Assembly: GCF_028389875.1 (NCBI RefSeq)
Contig: NC_084668.1
Span: 29,494,993-29,558,992 of the forward strand
From: Rhea pennata
Lineage: Eukaryota; Chordata; Aves; Rheiformes; Rheidae
Reading direction: 5' to 3'
DNA: 64,000 bases
Shown here: positions 49,351-61,600 of the stretch, piece by piece
Layout of the letters: each line of letters opens with the position of its first letter
How positions within the stretch are numbered: the stretch's first letter is position 1
The notes under the pieces: generated by a model
What the model was told of the DNA's origin: nothing
Database searches by the model: none
What the model saw: the letters and a program-made list of their open reading frames with translations, nothing else
Position numbers and translations under genes: made by a program

Positions 49351-50509
49351 AAGAAACGCTCATCAAGTCTCTGATTAGTAGAAATTATTAACCAAGAGTG
49401 ATTATTGATGTATTTGTAGAACGCAATCAAAAAGGAATAACTGAGACCACCATAAAAATAATTTACTTGTTCAAATACCTTCATTTTTTTTTCAAAGAAG
49501 CACTTACTAGGACAACATGAACCTGATATTTTGTACTTTTTTTAGAAAGGCCTTAAAAAAAATAGAAAATGAAACAGAACCAGTTGATAAACAAGAATTA
49601 GCTTAGAAAATAAGACTATTCTTTGGTAGCATAAGATTCTAATCCTATTTCTTACTCTGATTTACTGTATCAGGCTACAAGAGCTGCTAGTTTTTATTTG
49701 ACGTGGGAAATAAATAAATAAAAAGACGTTCTTACCTGATATTTTTAAGCCAGCAGCACCATCCCTCATTGTTGGAGTAGCACAAGCTCATGTCACACAG
49801 CTGTTGTTAGTTCTGCAAATAACCACCTTTAGCTTAGATGACTGACAGAGGTCTTCCACAGCTGCAGAGAAACATCAACACCTACTTTCAGGCTTTATGA
49901 TAAGAAAGGTGTAGACTAAGCTGGTGTAGGACAGATATTCAAGTTCATCTTCCTTTAGAATATAACTTTAATTTAGATTGGAGAAAAGAAAAACATATAA
50001 CCTACACCATTGAATGAGAGTCACGGACAAAGAAGCAAAGAAGCCAATATAGATAAAAGCCTCATATGATCAAAGAAATTTCTCATTCTGATGCACAGTT
50101 TCTCCTCAAATAGTTTCCCAGATTCTGAGAGTGTATCAATAGCTTTAGGGTTTCACTAACATAGTGCCCTAGAAACTTTAAGTCCTAGCCTGTTCTTGGA
50201 ACGTCACCTTCCCAATTAACTGCAGGTGATCACCCAAAGCTGTATCTCTTTCGCAAGACAGCAGAGGGTTGGTTTTTTGTTTTTTAGGTTTTCTTTTTTT
50301 CTGCCGAATGGTGGACTCAGTGGCATGGGGCATATTTCAACATTTTCTTATCTCTTTCCACATTCTTTATGAAACTTAGGTTAAAAAAAAAATACAGCCA
50401 CCACCAAAAACAACCCAGCAAATCCTTCTCTGTTTCTAGCAGAGAAGCCTCAGAACATGGTTAGGCCCTGATTTTAGACTGTCCATAAACGCTTGGGAGT
50501 CACAGAGCC

Positions 50510-50770
50510 TCTACCTTGCTTTGGATGACAGGCGAAGGATTCTCTGCGGCCGTCATACCCGGCAATGACCTGGTGCCTGGTCTTGCTTTCGAAGTCCCAG
50601 AAGCACAACCTCCTAGCCCCAGCTGAATCTCAGCGAGTACAGTTTGAGAAATCACAATACAAAAAGCTTGGCTTTGGCTGTCCTCACTGTTGGACAGCTA
50701 CTGACACGAGACAAGCAAGCCAGTGACGCGTACGCCTCGGCAGTGCTTTACCTTACAAGTAAATCTGCAG
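50510..50770. other. CpG-containing GC-rich pocket
   Basis: Locally raised GC with clustered CpG (ctgcggccgtcatacccgg; gacgcgtacgcctcggc) inside otherwise CpG-poor intergenic DNA. No open frame or known motif explains it. Confidence 0.4.
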
Positions 50771-51599
50771 CTAGAACCGGGACAAGATAAACAATTTCCT
50801 ACAACTCGGTTTGGATAGTTCTTGAATTTGAATAACTGCTATGAATTATTTCCTGAAGCTGGCTAACAATCAACAGATTTCCTTGCTAAGAAAAAAGCTG
50901 ACCTTTTAAGTGTATAGTGGCATAATTTGTAACTCATATCCTGTTGTGATGCCAACCAGATATTCTTAAGCCTCTGGCTGACGAAAGTAATTTAGAGGAG
51001 GAGCTGACTACAAGAATTTCAGCCTCCTGAATGGGCAGTATCTTCCCCCAAACACACCTGGTCATGCTATGGTACGGTTGCTGATAAAGGGTAAGTATTG
51101 AAGTCCTCACAGAAATTTCATTTTCAGTGCTCCTGCTCAGTTGCACACTATGCAAATAAGGCGCCTATTTTGGATGATTGGTTGTTATTTTTGATTGTAA
51201 CACAGCTTCACTGTAATCATCAAATTAGATTATATTGATTATAATGAATAACATACCCATTTTGACCAAGATAGAAACAATAATAGCTCTTTAAAAATCA
51301 TGTCACCTTCTTGTCACCTTAAAAAGCATAGGAAAAAAGTTAGGCCTGCCAGGCAATGGTTTTTAAATTGAATGCTTCTTTTCTGGAAGTGTTAGTAATG
51401 GGGCATTTGCTGCACAAATCTTAAACTACAGGAATGTATGAACTATTTTTATTACTATGTAGATACTTTATGTTGTTATTTTAATACTTGGTTACTTTAA
51501 AATGTTACTTTAGCTTACAGGTAAATGTTAATGTCCTAGATTATACTTTATTATGCCCTTAAAGACATAATTTTAAGTATTAGAAGAGAAAGCTTATTT

Positions 51600-51930
51600 G
51601 GGGGGGGGGTGGATTTGGGAAGGGAGAGAGGAGCTTACCATGTTTCTGCCTATCTTCTGCTGGGAGAAGGGAACACATCCCTCACCTACACTGTGGGGTT
51701 GCCGCTCCGGGGTAAGGAAAGCGCCTTAGAGCCAGCACCCGGCCGTCTCCTCTCCTTGTCCTGTGGCAGCTTCAGCCGGGAGGGCATCTTCCTGAAGCAC
51801 TGATTGCAGTCCTCACCGTTTCTTTCCTGTGAGAGCACCACTCTGCTTGTGACCTCCCCTTCCAAGATGACCCTTGGTTGTCCTCTCTTCTTCTGTCCTC
51901 TTTTATTCATCCTTCTTTTTGTCCTCCTTT
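51600..51930. other. G10 run and GC-rich unidentified segment
   Basis: A G10 run at 51600-51609, then about 300 bp that becomes pyrimidine-rich on the plus strand towards 51930. Open frames of 64 and 74 codons lie on opposite strands and match nothing I know. Confidence 0.4.
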
Positions 51931-53300
51931 TCTAAGCAAAACTGTGCTTAGCCCGAACCACTCTCTTTATTACTGCTAGAGGAGGTTCATGAGATAAACT
52001 GCAATGGCCTGTTTTCAGTGCATGGTTAGCCACAGACACCTCTGGATTAAGGGGCTTAAACTTGTTTTTTATTGCTGAAGTTCAGATCTAGGTTCATGTC
52101 CATTGAGAATACACTTATTCAAAGAAGTTCACTTCTGGATGAGCTGGAGATGCATTACAGTTATGGTGGATTTTTGTGAATGGTGCTATCACAACTCATA
52201 TTTCAGCTTTACTATCATTGTTTCAGGTAGTCTAACATACCTGAAAAAGTCTACTCATGCTTCCTATCACTTCAGTAGAGCCTACAAGGCAGAGATGACA
52301 GATCTTACCTCCACTAGCAGTGTCCTTTCAAGAGTTTCAGCTGTCCCTTTTAGAAATGGGCTGAACTGCTATGGCAGCTTTTGGCTGTAATCTGTAAATG
52401 CTTTTGGCTTAATCTGATTTTGGTGTAGAACCAGACAGCATATTCCTTAGAGGAAAGTGGTTCCTATATTACAAAGCTAGCTCCTATAGTTGTCATAACT
52501 CTTATGTCAATGTTACGTTTCCTTCTCATAGGAGTAAGTTTGCTTCCTACCACACATAGAAAAATATTTCAGAGACATTGCTAGAATAGTAATAAAGTTC
52601 GTCTTGTTAGAACTTGTTGGGTTTGTATCAGGTCTTTCACTCAGTTGACTAATGCCAAAGTGCAGTTCTGTGATGCTTTGACAAGCATGATCTTGGCATG
52701 GTTTTCTGCACTAACACTCCTAACCAAGGTTGTAGAGGATGGACAGTAACACCTCAGCTGAGAACACTGCATCACAAGGGCTATGAATTATTACTACTTA
52801 GAGGAACCTTAAGCCAGAGCTCATAAGGAAGATGATTTCTTACCTCCAACAGCGAGGAAATAAAAAACATGAAAGAAATTAACACATGGGAGATGGCAAA
52901 AAAAATCACTTTTCTAAGATCTGGTTCAAAGTAGTTTTCCCTGACACCTTAGTACTTTTTCAGACCTTCTCCCAAAGAAAGAGGAATCATATAATGCTAA
53001 TAGCATGTCAGGTAAACAGCAATCATCTTTCTGAGTTTTCTCTTATATTCTGTAAAAGTATGAAGCATCTCAGAGTTGCATGAGTCTGCTCAGATCCTTC
53101 CTCGACACTGTCTAATCCACTGACTCTGCTTCAGTACGTTCTGTTTCTCTTTGACGTCATGTCCTTTCTTCTTCTGCTTGTGGAAAAAGCTGGTTCTCCT
53201 GCTACTCCTACATTGTATCGTCCAATGATCACTCACAGGAGTCAGAAGCAGCTTCACAGGAAAGCTGGTCTCTTCTACCTAGTTTTCTCTTTGCAACCAC

Positions 53301-53343
53301 CACCACACACACACACACTCTCTCTCTCTCTCTCTCTCTCTCA
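53301..53343. repeat. (AC)n(TC)n compound microsatellite
   Basis: About eight AC units run directly into about thirteen TC units. Confidence 0.95.
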
Positions 53344-55004
53344 CTCCTGCGGCAGCCAAGAGTTTAATGTAGGTCTTCATCACAATTCATCATTTTCTTA
53401 ATAATGTTTCCCATGCTGTCTATTTGATACATTAATAAATATTACCTCCGATTTTAACACGAGCTAAATTACCAAATGGTATGACAGCAGGTCAAATAGT
53501 CCAGCTAAAAGGCTACTATCTTGTAAGGAACTCAATCCAAGTCTTTGGTGCATATCTAGCAGTTTTGCTCAAGAAGGCTCCTTTATGAATATTCTGGACT
53601 CTGCAAAATATGCTTGAAACATATGCTTTAGCAAAATCTTTAAACTCATAGCAAGCAAATTGCAACTCACTGTACACACTAATCCAGAACCAAAATGATT
53701 TTTTTTTTTCTAGCATGAACAGTTCGTTCAGTTTGGACTACAGCTCTCCAGTTTATTTCACATCTACATTTACAGTGTCAAACTGCAGATTTGGTACCAC
53801 CCTTTTTCATGTGATTATTTTACGATAATACCATCAAATTTTTAATATTATATTGATATTTAGCTTGTTTTCTCCATGGTATTTGCCTACTTTCTGGGAA
53901 TCTTTACCTTTCCATTGCCATTTTCACATTTCCATTTAGTTCTGCTTTTCCTTTTGCAATTGTTCTACTTTCTATCTTCCTGAAGGTCTTATTCTTTTTA
54001 TAAATACAGCCCTTCTCAGTGAAAGCAGTTGCCTTGCATGTATTAACCCTTCAACGTAGTCTTAATTTCTGTCCAAAATTACAAATTTTATTTTCTGTAG
54101 ATTGTGAGTTACTTTTACATCTACTTCATATATATTCACAGTTCTTTCCTACAATATACTTACCTGCTTGTGATGTTTTTCTTTTCAGATGTTTCACTGT
54201 AGCTTCAGCTATTACATTAACTAACCCATCAGTGTCGATGCTATGAGTTTTATTGTGTGAGTAATCAATTTCCTAAACATATCCCACAAATAAATTCTCA
54301 TAACTGTTATTTTAAAACTCCTTGCAGATTTCTATTTCTATATGTGGAAGGTTGCTGAAGGCAATGTCTGTGCAGCAGGTTCTGTTGCTTCGCAAATCCT
54401 AATGGCTTTTCCTAAGTTTCAGATAGTTTATTCTAATAGTTTTTCACTCGGTTTCAGAACTGGGAAACCTCTCTAGAATTTGTCTAAAATTCTGAAAGTC
54501 TTCCAGTGCTGCTTGGTTAAATAAACTGAATCAAATCCAATGTCAAAGTTTCAAAAAATTCTTTCATTTTCTGATTTCTCATGTGCACCTTATTCTCTTC
54601 AAGCATGCCGTGTCTCAGTGTGCAACACTCCTCTCGTATCTTTACACAATCTGGTAACAGCTTTGCTCAGCCTTTGGCAGCTGCAGGAGATGAACAAAAC
54701 CTAGAGGCCCTTACCCAGCAGTAATAAGAAAAATAATACTTTGTGTTCATACCCTATTTTCAGACTCTCTGCTTGCTTTCATACTTGTTTGCTATGGCTC
54801 TGCAGACTTTGGCTGCGTGCTGCTTCTAGCTGTTATTCAACAGTATTTTCTTTCTTACACTTCTGTGTTGCTTGATGTGCTCTTCCACTTCGAGGTAGTG
54901 CTCCAGGTGCCCTGCAGAATCCTTTTGGTATTAACAGCTTAATTAGAGCTGGGTATTTATTAAAGCTACAAGGAAGCTAACAAACAGCTGAGAAAGGAGT
55001 TTGA

Positions 55005-55080
55005 GAGGCAATGAGATTTGAACGTGCACTCTCGTACACCCAGAGACAAGAGAGAAACCACTGAACTAGAACGGAGCACC
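55005..55080 (-). mobile_element. tRNA-derived SINE relic (or degenerate tRNA-like sequence)
   Basis: On the minus strand an A-box-like TAGTTCAGTGG (55058-55068) is followed 34 nt later by a B-box-like GTTCAAATC (55015-55023), the spacing of a type 2 RNA polymerase III promoter. The T-stem and acceptor stem do not pair, so it is not a functional tRNA. The sequence between the boxes (CTCTGGGTGTACGAGAG) resembles the tRNA-related head of old amniote SINEs. Confidence 0.45.
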
Positions 55081-55397
55081 AAAATTTGAGAGAGAGGAAA
55101 AGATTTTTGTGGACAGAGGGTGGAAGAGACACATCTTAGGCTGTTCCAGCCTTTTAAAAGAGCAAACGAATCAGCCCAAATCCAAACCCGTTCTCACCGT
55201 CGCTCGGAAACTGGGCTGCACACAGCCAAATCTGTGATGCAGATCCCTCTTGTTCAGGGAGGACTCGAATCACTGGTGCCTCGTTTGCCTCACAGAACAT
55301 ATAAAACGCTCACAGACCTAGCAGGCAGGCTGTGATCACGTCTGACACACACAGTCACGCTTGGCTTCCTCAGGAAATGCAGCAGGAGGAACAGCTT

Positions 55398-55409
55398 CCC
55401 CCCCCCCCC
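55398..55409. repeat. C12 homopolymer
   Basis: Twelve consecutive C, followed within 20 nt by a strongly AT-rich tract (about 55425-55530). Confidence 0.95.
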
Positions 55410-55546
55410 ATTAACCTTACTTGCTTATATTTTAACATAGTTATATTATTTATATATCATATGTATAGCATATGGTACATATTTAAATTTGTTATATTTA
55501 ATTTATATTAATATATAAAATAATACTACTCTTGCTCAGTTAAACC

Positions 55547-55574
55547 ACTGGGCAAGTTCAATGACTTGCCCAGT
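55547..55574. repeat. Perfect 11-bp inverted repeat with 6-nt loop
   Basis: ACTGGGCAAGT, then TCAATG, then ACTTGCCCAGT. All eleven base pairs match. The left arm with its flank also resembles the GGGCAAGTTA core of MIR elements, so a SINE origin is possible. Confidence 0.9.
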
Positions 55575-56469
55575 AATCTATATCACTGAGATCAGCTCTG
55601 TCTTCAGCCATGTCTCCTATGCGCAAAATAAATTAAGAGGAGCTGTCAAGCAGAAAAAAAAAGTCTTGTTGCAAGAGAAGGCATAACTAAACTCCATTCA
55701 AAATACAGTGTAAAACATTATTAAATCTAGTCAATAGCAAAACCAGAATAGGCTCTGCAATACTTCAATCCCAGTCTTTTGTTCGTCGTGTTTGCAGAAA
55801 CGCCCCTAGGGCGGCTCAGTGTGTTCCCAAGCCTGTAATCAGCTATCGAATTGCATACAGAGTCAAGGCTGATATTTTATATCTGTAGTTCAGTGACACA
55901 GGGATAAAACCATTACAGTGATGATACACATACCTTAAGAACCAACATTAGAAAACCGTATTATTTGGTTAAAATGAAATTACAAAAGAATCCAAATACG
56001 TCTTTCTATACACTTCAAGATAAACTACCCAATCACAGTTAACCCCTCTGCGTATTGTCAACATACAACAAACGCCAAGTTATGCAGGGTGAATAACAGA
56101 GTTTTAGTTTTGAGCTGAGATTTGACTGACTAGTTTCTATGGAGAGGAAGTTGCAAAAAGAGAGACTTGAAAAAAACCCGTCCCCTATAATTAAACACTC
56201 TTCTTCAATAACCTCACAAAACATCTATACTCATTATGGATTATGATATTCTGCCGATAAAAAACGGAGATTGCAAATAACTTTCAGACATCCATCCACA
56301 CTCCAAATGTTCTTCACGTCATGCCCTTTGACTGGTGTCCTGCTGAGGTAGGATCACAGCCACCTTCGCATGAACTTGCTAGAGCTTGCCCTTGCACCCC
56401 AGACGATCACCGTTACCCACCAGCCCTCAAGGATCCCACACGATGCCCTCACTCATGAGCTACATATTA

Positions 56470-56650
56470 ACAGCAATCGTTTCGTGCTCGTAAAAAAGAA
56501 ATCACAGAGCTGCTACGTGGGTCTGGAAAGCTAACGTCAGCACGAGCTTGTCAACGTGCCCGTTCACGGCCCGCACGCAAAGGTGCGTCCGGACAGCCCG
56601 GAAACGTGCAGCCTCCTTGGACACTTACCCTGTTAAGAAGGACGGAACAA
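56470..56650. other. CpG-dense pocket
   Basis: CpGs are unusually dense around 56530-56610 (cacgagc, aacgtgcccgttcacgg, gcgtccgg). A consensus minus-strand splice donor (CAGG|GTAAGTG) lies at its upper edge near 56624-56631. No transcript is proven. Confidence 0.4.
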
Positions 56651-57157
56651 GCATAAATTCTTGCCTTCCTTTCTACCACGCAACTTTATGTCTGGTCCAG
56701 CAACTGTGTTCTATCAGAAGCAACTTAAACTGACACCTGGAACTGAGGATCACCTTTTACTCAGTCTGGAATTAAAATCCTGATTCTCTGGCGTTTCAAA
56801 CAACACTAGTCAGGTAGCTCGACTACGACTGCTGGTGAGTACTCCTTACAAATCGACACCGATCCTGTGAAAATTGTCACAAAGAGGATATTATTCAGAA
56901 TTGTGCTCCTATGTTTAAAACACTTCAGGTGAACACATCAAAAATGAGGTATTTAAAATAGCAACAAAATTTTTAAAAAGGTTAAAAATATTTCTAATTT
57001 CATGTTCCTGGAGATTAACTGATACAGGACACACTGGAAGGAATTCTATAAAAAGGAAACCACTGACATAGCAAGAAGCATGTATTTAATTAAATGCTTT
57101 GCAAAGATACATGAATAAAGCTATGTGCATGACTTTCTTTAGGGATGGCCCCAGCTG

Positions 57158-57163
57158 TTTATT
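57158..57163 (-). terminator. COL5A2: Candidate COL5A2 polyadenylation signal
   Basis: TTTATT on the plus strand, AATAAA on the minus. An ATTAAA follows about 70 nt further on (57085-57090) as an alternative. Confidence 0.4.
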
Positions 57164-57415
57164 TTTTTTAAAGAAACAAACAAAAAACATGGAAAGCACA
57201 AATGCAGTAAAGAAACAAAAAACTAAGTAAGTTTGTACCTACATGCTTTACAAAATAAAGCATGCTAGTGGCACAAAACAATCTATATACTGTATGACCA
57301 ACAGATAAATGCACTGTAACATTGTTCTTTCGCACACCACAAGCCTAACAGCCAAACTCTGAAAATGACGTTGACAGTAGGCATCTTCACTGTATCAGCC
57401 TTCTACAGAGTCATT

Positions 57416-57423
57416 TAGCACCA
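57416..57423 (-). promoter_or_regulatory. COL5A2: miR-29 8-mer target site (COL5A2 3'UTR)
   Basis: Plus strand tagcacca, minus strand TGGTGCTA, the same 8-mer as occurs twice in the COL3A1 3'UTR. Confidence 0.6.
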
Positions 57424-57549
57424 TCACTTTTTTTTTATTGTTTTTGCCCTGCCTACCTCCATTCTTGAAATAATAACAGAAGCATAGCACCTTTTAATAT
57501 CTAAAATAAAAACAAGAATATTAATTAAATGCATCCCAAGTTCTAGAGA

Positions 57550-57557
57550 TGAGGTAG
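57550..57557 (-). promoter_or_regulatory. COL5A2: let-7 8-mer target site (COL5A2 3'UTR)
   Basis: Plus strand tgaggtag, minus strand CTACCTCA, a perfect let-7 8-mer, shared with the COL3A1 3'UTR. Confidence 0.6.
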
Positions 57558-58533
57558 CTCACGCTAAGAAATGATGGAACTTTCCTGCCTTGAATATTCA
57601 AGGCTATTAAGTCAAAAATTATTGGTGATGCATGTCTGGATGTCAGCTAAAAATAATGAATTTCTAAACGTTCTCTTTATTAGCAAATTGGAACCATACA
57701 TAAGACATCTGTATAATTTGATATGTAATGGCTTATTAGATGGACAACTATTGGAAAATCAACAAGCATTGGGTTTAAGATGTATTTTGAAGATAAATGA
57801 TAAATTAATGAAATTACACGGGTATATTGTGAGAAATAAGAAGTCAGGCCTTGAAATTCATATATGGGACAGTTCTACTGAAAACTCGCAGTTACCCCAG
57901 TAGTATTTTTACTTCATAAATTAACTATGGCTGTGGAATCCTCTTCTGAACAGCCTATTGCATAGGAAAGTGCAGGAAAGGCAATGCCAAATTAATATGG
58001 TCTTATTTGAAGAGATTTTATTCTATAAAAGACAGATTTCTGTGACTGGCTATCCTACAGGCAACCACAGTAAGGCATGCTGGGGTAGAAAGCAGTAGAC
58101 CTGACTGAAATACAACCAACAGTTCACACAAGTGCTCTACTCTTCTGTTATTCAGTATGCATCCAAGCAAAAGAAATAATCCTTAGAGCTTTACATAGTC
58201 CCATATTAAAACTATCTAATTTGAATACCTGTAAATTTTGAAATAATCTGAAGCAAAAGCAAGGAAAGATATAGATTATGTTTAAAAGGTGATCATGGGT
58301 CCTCTTAAAACTGTACTGCTGTACTAAAAAAAGTTAATTTCAATCATTTAAAACAGAAGGTTTGTAAGTAAAATAAATATTCAAAAGGAGGCTGGGCATT
58401 TAAGAAGAACTGTATATACAGTGCTGATCCAATATCAGCCATTACTTCAAGAGTCTCAGGATTAACTTCAGTCTAAGTCCGTGTGTTTAATTGCTGCGGT
58501 TGCTGGGTAGTGTGTACGTTTCCCCCCTTTCTC

Positions 58534-58680
58534 TTACACAAAGCAAACTGGCCCAATTTCAATGCCAAATTCCTGGTCAGCGCTGCCGATGTCCACCGGT
58601 GCAATGTCTATGACAGGCAAGCGCGCCACGTTCTGCGTTCTGTACTCGAAGACAGTCTTGCCCACGTTCCCGTTACGTTT
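58534..58680 (-). CDS. COL5A2: COL5A2 terminal coding exon
   Basis: 147 nt with TAA at 58534-58536. It reads [20 protein letters not shown] and on to [14 protein letters not shown]; the same length as COL3A1 exon 51. Acceptor CAG at 58681-58683. Confidence 0.96.
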   Translation of the reverse strand, partial: KRNGNVGKTVFEYRTQNVARLPVIDIAPVDIGSADQEFGIEIGPVCFV

Positions 58681-61600
58681 CTGAAAAACAAGAAAGGAAG
58701 AATTAGGCCAGCGCTCGGGTGAGAAGCAGGCTGAAAGCCAGTGGGCGAGTGAGCCCAGATCCTGCAGAAGGATCTCACTGCATCTCCGCTGAACAGCGCA
58801 CGATGCTGTGCGCTGCAGCTTGATTATTTCAAAATGTATAATACTGCTTTTACAGCGGTGAGCAGATCCTTTAGACTGATACGTTAAGACCTTGTCCTCA
58901 AACGGGACTGATTTTTCTTCTTCTTAGGAAGTTCTTCCCTATGTAGAACAGCTCACATGTATTTTTGGGCTACACTCCTTTAACACACGCTAATTTATGT
59001 AAAGTCTAAAGTTAACTTTAAAAGTATTTTGCCAATATCCTGTTCTACACTGAGAATGTTGTTGAACATGATACAGACTTATGCAACTTCTACTCGATTG
59101 TTTTTTTTCCCACTGGAAATTTTTTGGTGGTAACAGCTCTCCTTTCCCGCTAAGTCAGCCACAGCACCAGTGGATTTGCTTTAGTGGGCAACGCAATGAT
59201 CCTATTCACCTGGCAGAAAAGCACCTGAAGTTATTCAGTTTTTTTGGGTGATCCCACAGAGAGGTAAACAAGTATTGGGAAATGCAAGATGGTAAGAGAT
59301 TCATCTCAGTACGCTTACTAACAATTAGTAATTTATAAATATTCTCTAAATTGTGCAGGCTTCCACTAAATGAACGTAGAACTGTACTAAAACATCTATT
59401 TGATCGGCTACTTCTATAACTCATGCTGAAATTCTGCAGCATTTTAATTATCTTGTTCTATTGCTAAATTGAGGAAGAATTGACAATATTAGAAGACGAA
59501 AGTCCTTTTTCTCCATACCAGATGATAAAAAGACAGAACTTACAGAACAGCTGTCATGAAGAACAGTATATCTGAACCGGCTGTTTCCCTCTGCTTTGAT
59601 CTCCAGGTCATTGGCGCCTTTCAGAATTACGGCTTTTTTCAGGTTCTTAGTCTGGTCATCCATGTATCCGACACTGTTCTTACAATGGTAAGTGATATTC
59701 TGGGAAGCTTCCTTTGACAAAAGGCGCAGGAATGTCATTTGAGTGACAGCAGTATCCCCATACACAAACTGTGAAGACACAAAATAGATTTACATATATT
59801 ACATGAAAACTCATATAAAGTGTGTGAATTTAGTAAATGTCATTCTCATGATCCTTCCCAGACATGACTAGCACGAGGCCTATGACAAAAAAATGTAAGA
59901 ATGATTTTGTTTGTAATTCGCTGGAAGTCGAGGGCCGAGAAGTATAAACATCCTGTAGCAGGAGTCATTTTGGGAAATTTTGATCGTAATGCAGAAACTC
60001 TGAAAGCAAACAAGTGACCCTATTCTGGAAGGCACTTGGGGCTCCACAGATGTTTCACATCTTGGATTGCATACCGCATTCTTGCAAAAAATGGATTCAG
60101 TAGGAGCTAAATATTATGTGCAAAATAGTAATTTATAGTAATCTCAAACTAGATAACAAACATCGACCACAAAAAACCCTTTTATACTGTACCTATTATA
60201 TCACAACTTTAGGAGTTTATTTTCTCTGCAGTTTACATTTAATTTAGAAGCATCAACAACAGCTAACGCTTGACTAAATAAAAATACACTTGCATAAGGA
60301 TGTTATAAAATTAACTTAGGCAGAAATTTGAAAAATGCTTTTATATTTCTTCACTGTGTCTATAAGAAACTCCAGTAATTTTTCTGTAAATAATAAAAAT
60401 TCTAAAATAACTGAGGTTTTTGCCATACCTGTGCAGTTTTCATTTTATTCATGCTTTGTGAATGATTGCAACACAGAAAACCACAGATAGGAATGACTAA
60501 AAATCCACCAAATTTTACCCAAAAAGGAGGAAATCTTCTGTATTGCCACTGTCATTAAACATAGATAACACATTTTTTATGTAGTGATATCAGAAGTATA
60601 TTTATTATTTAGAATATCTGAAGTGTGCATATAACTATTGCACAGATCATACTGGTAGTTACCAAATCTGACAATGCTTTCAAAAGTTATATATTCTTTT
60701 ATAGTTTTCCTTAGGATAATTTCTTCCATCAAAGAGCGTCTGACTTACAAAAACCCTTTTTGTAGTTCTGCAGGCAGCTATATGTCAGCTGTGACATTCT
60801 GGGTGATGGCAAGTTCTTCTGAATTATTAGGAAATAAAAACACTGAGTATCTCAAAAATGCAACCAGTATCGTATCTGCTCCAAATTGTTAAAGTTCTGA
60901 ATTCTCATCAGGAATCCAGCTGATAGTGGCATGACTATTTTCACCCACCAAATACTCATTTTAAAGATATTTAATTACTCCCTATGAAATAAAAACTGCA
61001 AATACTTGCTAAGTTTTTGATTCAATTAACTAGGAACAAAAAGGCAAAAGCTGGTGGAATAATTATATACAAACTTATGTTATTTGGTAGTACCATTAAG
61101 CCTACTTTTAGAAGTTATCACAGAGGGAAAACCCCATGGAAAACTGAGAGGGATTTTTGTCTGTCTAGACACTGATGCATTAGGCATGGAACATTCCTGA
61201 CACACATGATACAACAATTATGCTTTCTTTAAAATCAGCTTAGTTCAGAGAATTTATAAAAGAGGCTTTTTTTATTATTTTTATTTTTTTAGGAATAAAG
61301 AGTATTCTAAAAGAAAATCTGGATTTCAATATTTCAATTAAAACAAAAGTTATCTAAATTATATATCAGGATTTTAAAAAAAAGAAAACACTTATTAAGA
61401 ACAACACTGGAGAGTTACTAAAATAGATTGCAGAAGTTGAAGTCTTTAGGGTTAAGAGAAATAAACATCCACGAGCAGCAGTCTGGTTATTGCTGATCCT
61501 GCCCGAGATATCCTTGCATAGTTTCTCCCAGACTCCCTTCCTGTAACTGCTGTATGATAACAACAGACGGAATATCCACTAGTCAATCAATATTTTTATA

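Larger units (their letters stand above)
47931..57130. other. Intergenic region between convergent COL3A1 and COL5A2
   Basis: About 9.2 kb between the inferred 3' ends. No gene is supported. Contents listed separately are a GC-rich block (48100-48960), homopolymer and tetranucleotide repeats, CpG-dense pockets (50510-50770, 56470-56650), SINE-like relics and a perfect hairpin. The stretches 48960-50430 and 51930-54900 show only AT-rich unique-looking DNA with chance open frames. Confidence 0.7.
57130..58533 (-). other. COL5A2: COL5A2 3'UTR (3' end approximate)
   Basis: Sequence downstream of the COL5A2 stop codon on the minus strand. Minus-strand AATAAA hexamers lie at 58017-58022, 57676-57681, 57434-57439 and 57158-57163. 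I place the main end after the last because the miR-29 and let-7 8-mers lie between 57416 and 57557 and would otherwise be outside the mRNA. A 110-codon open frame on the opposite strand (57571-57903) is probably chance. Confidence 0.5.

Noticed and set aside
57571..57903. 110-codon plus-strand open frame antisense to the COL5A2 3'UTR
   Set aside because: No family recognised, no promoter or splice signals; more likely chance.
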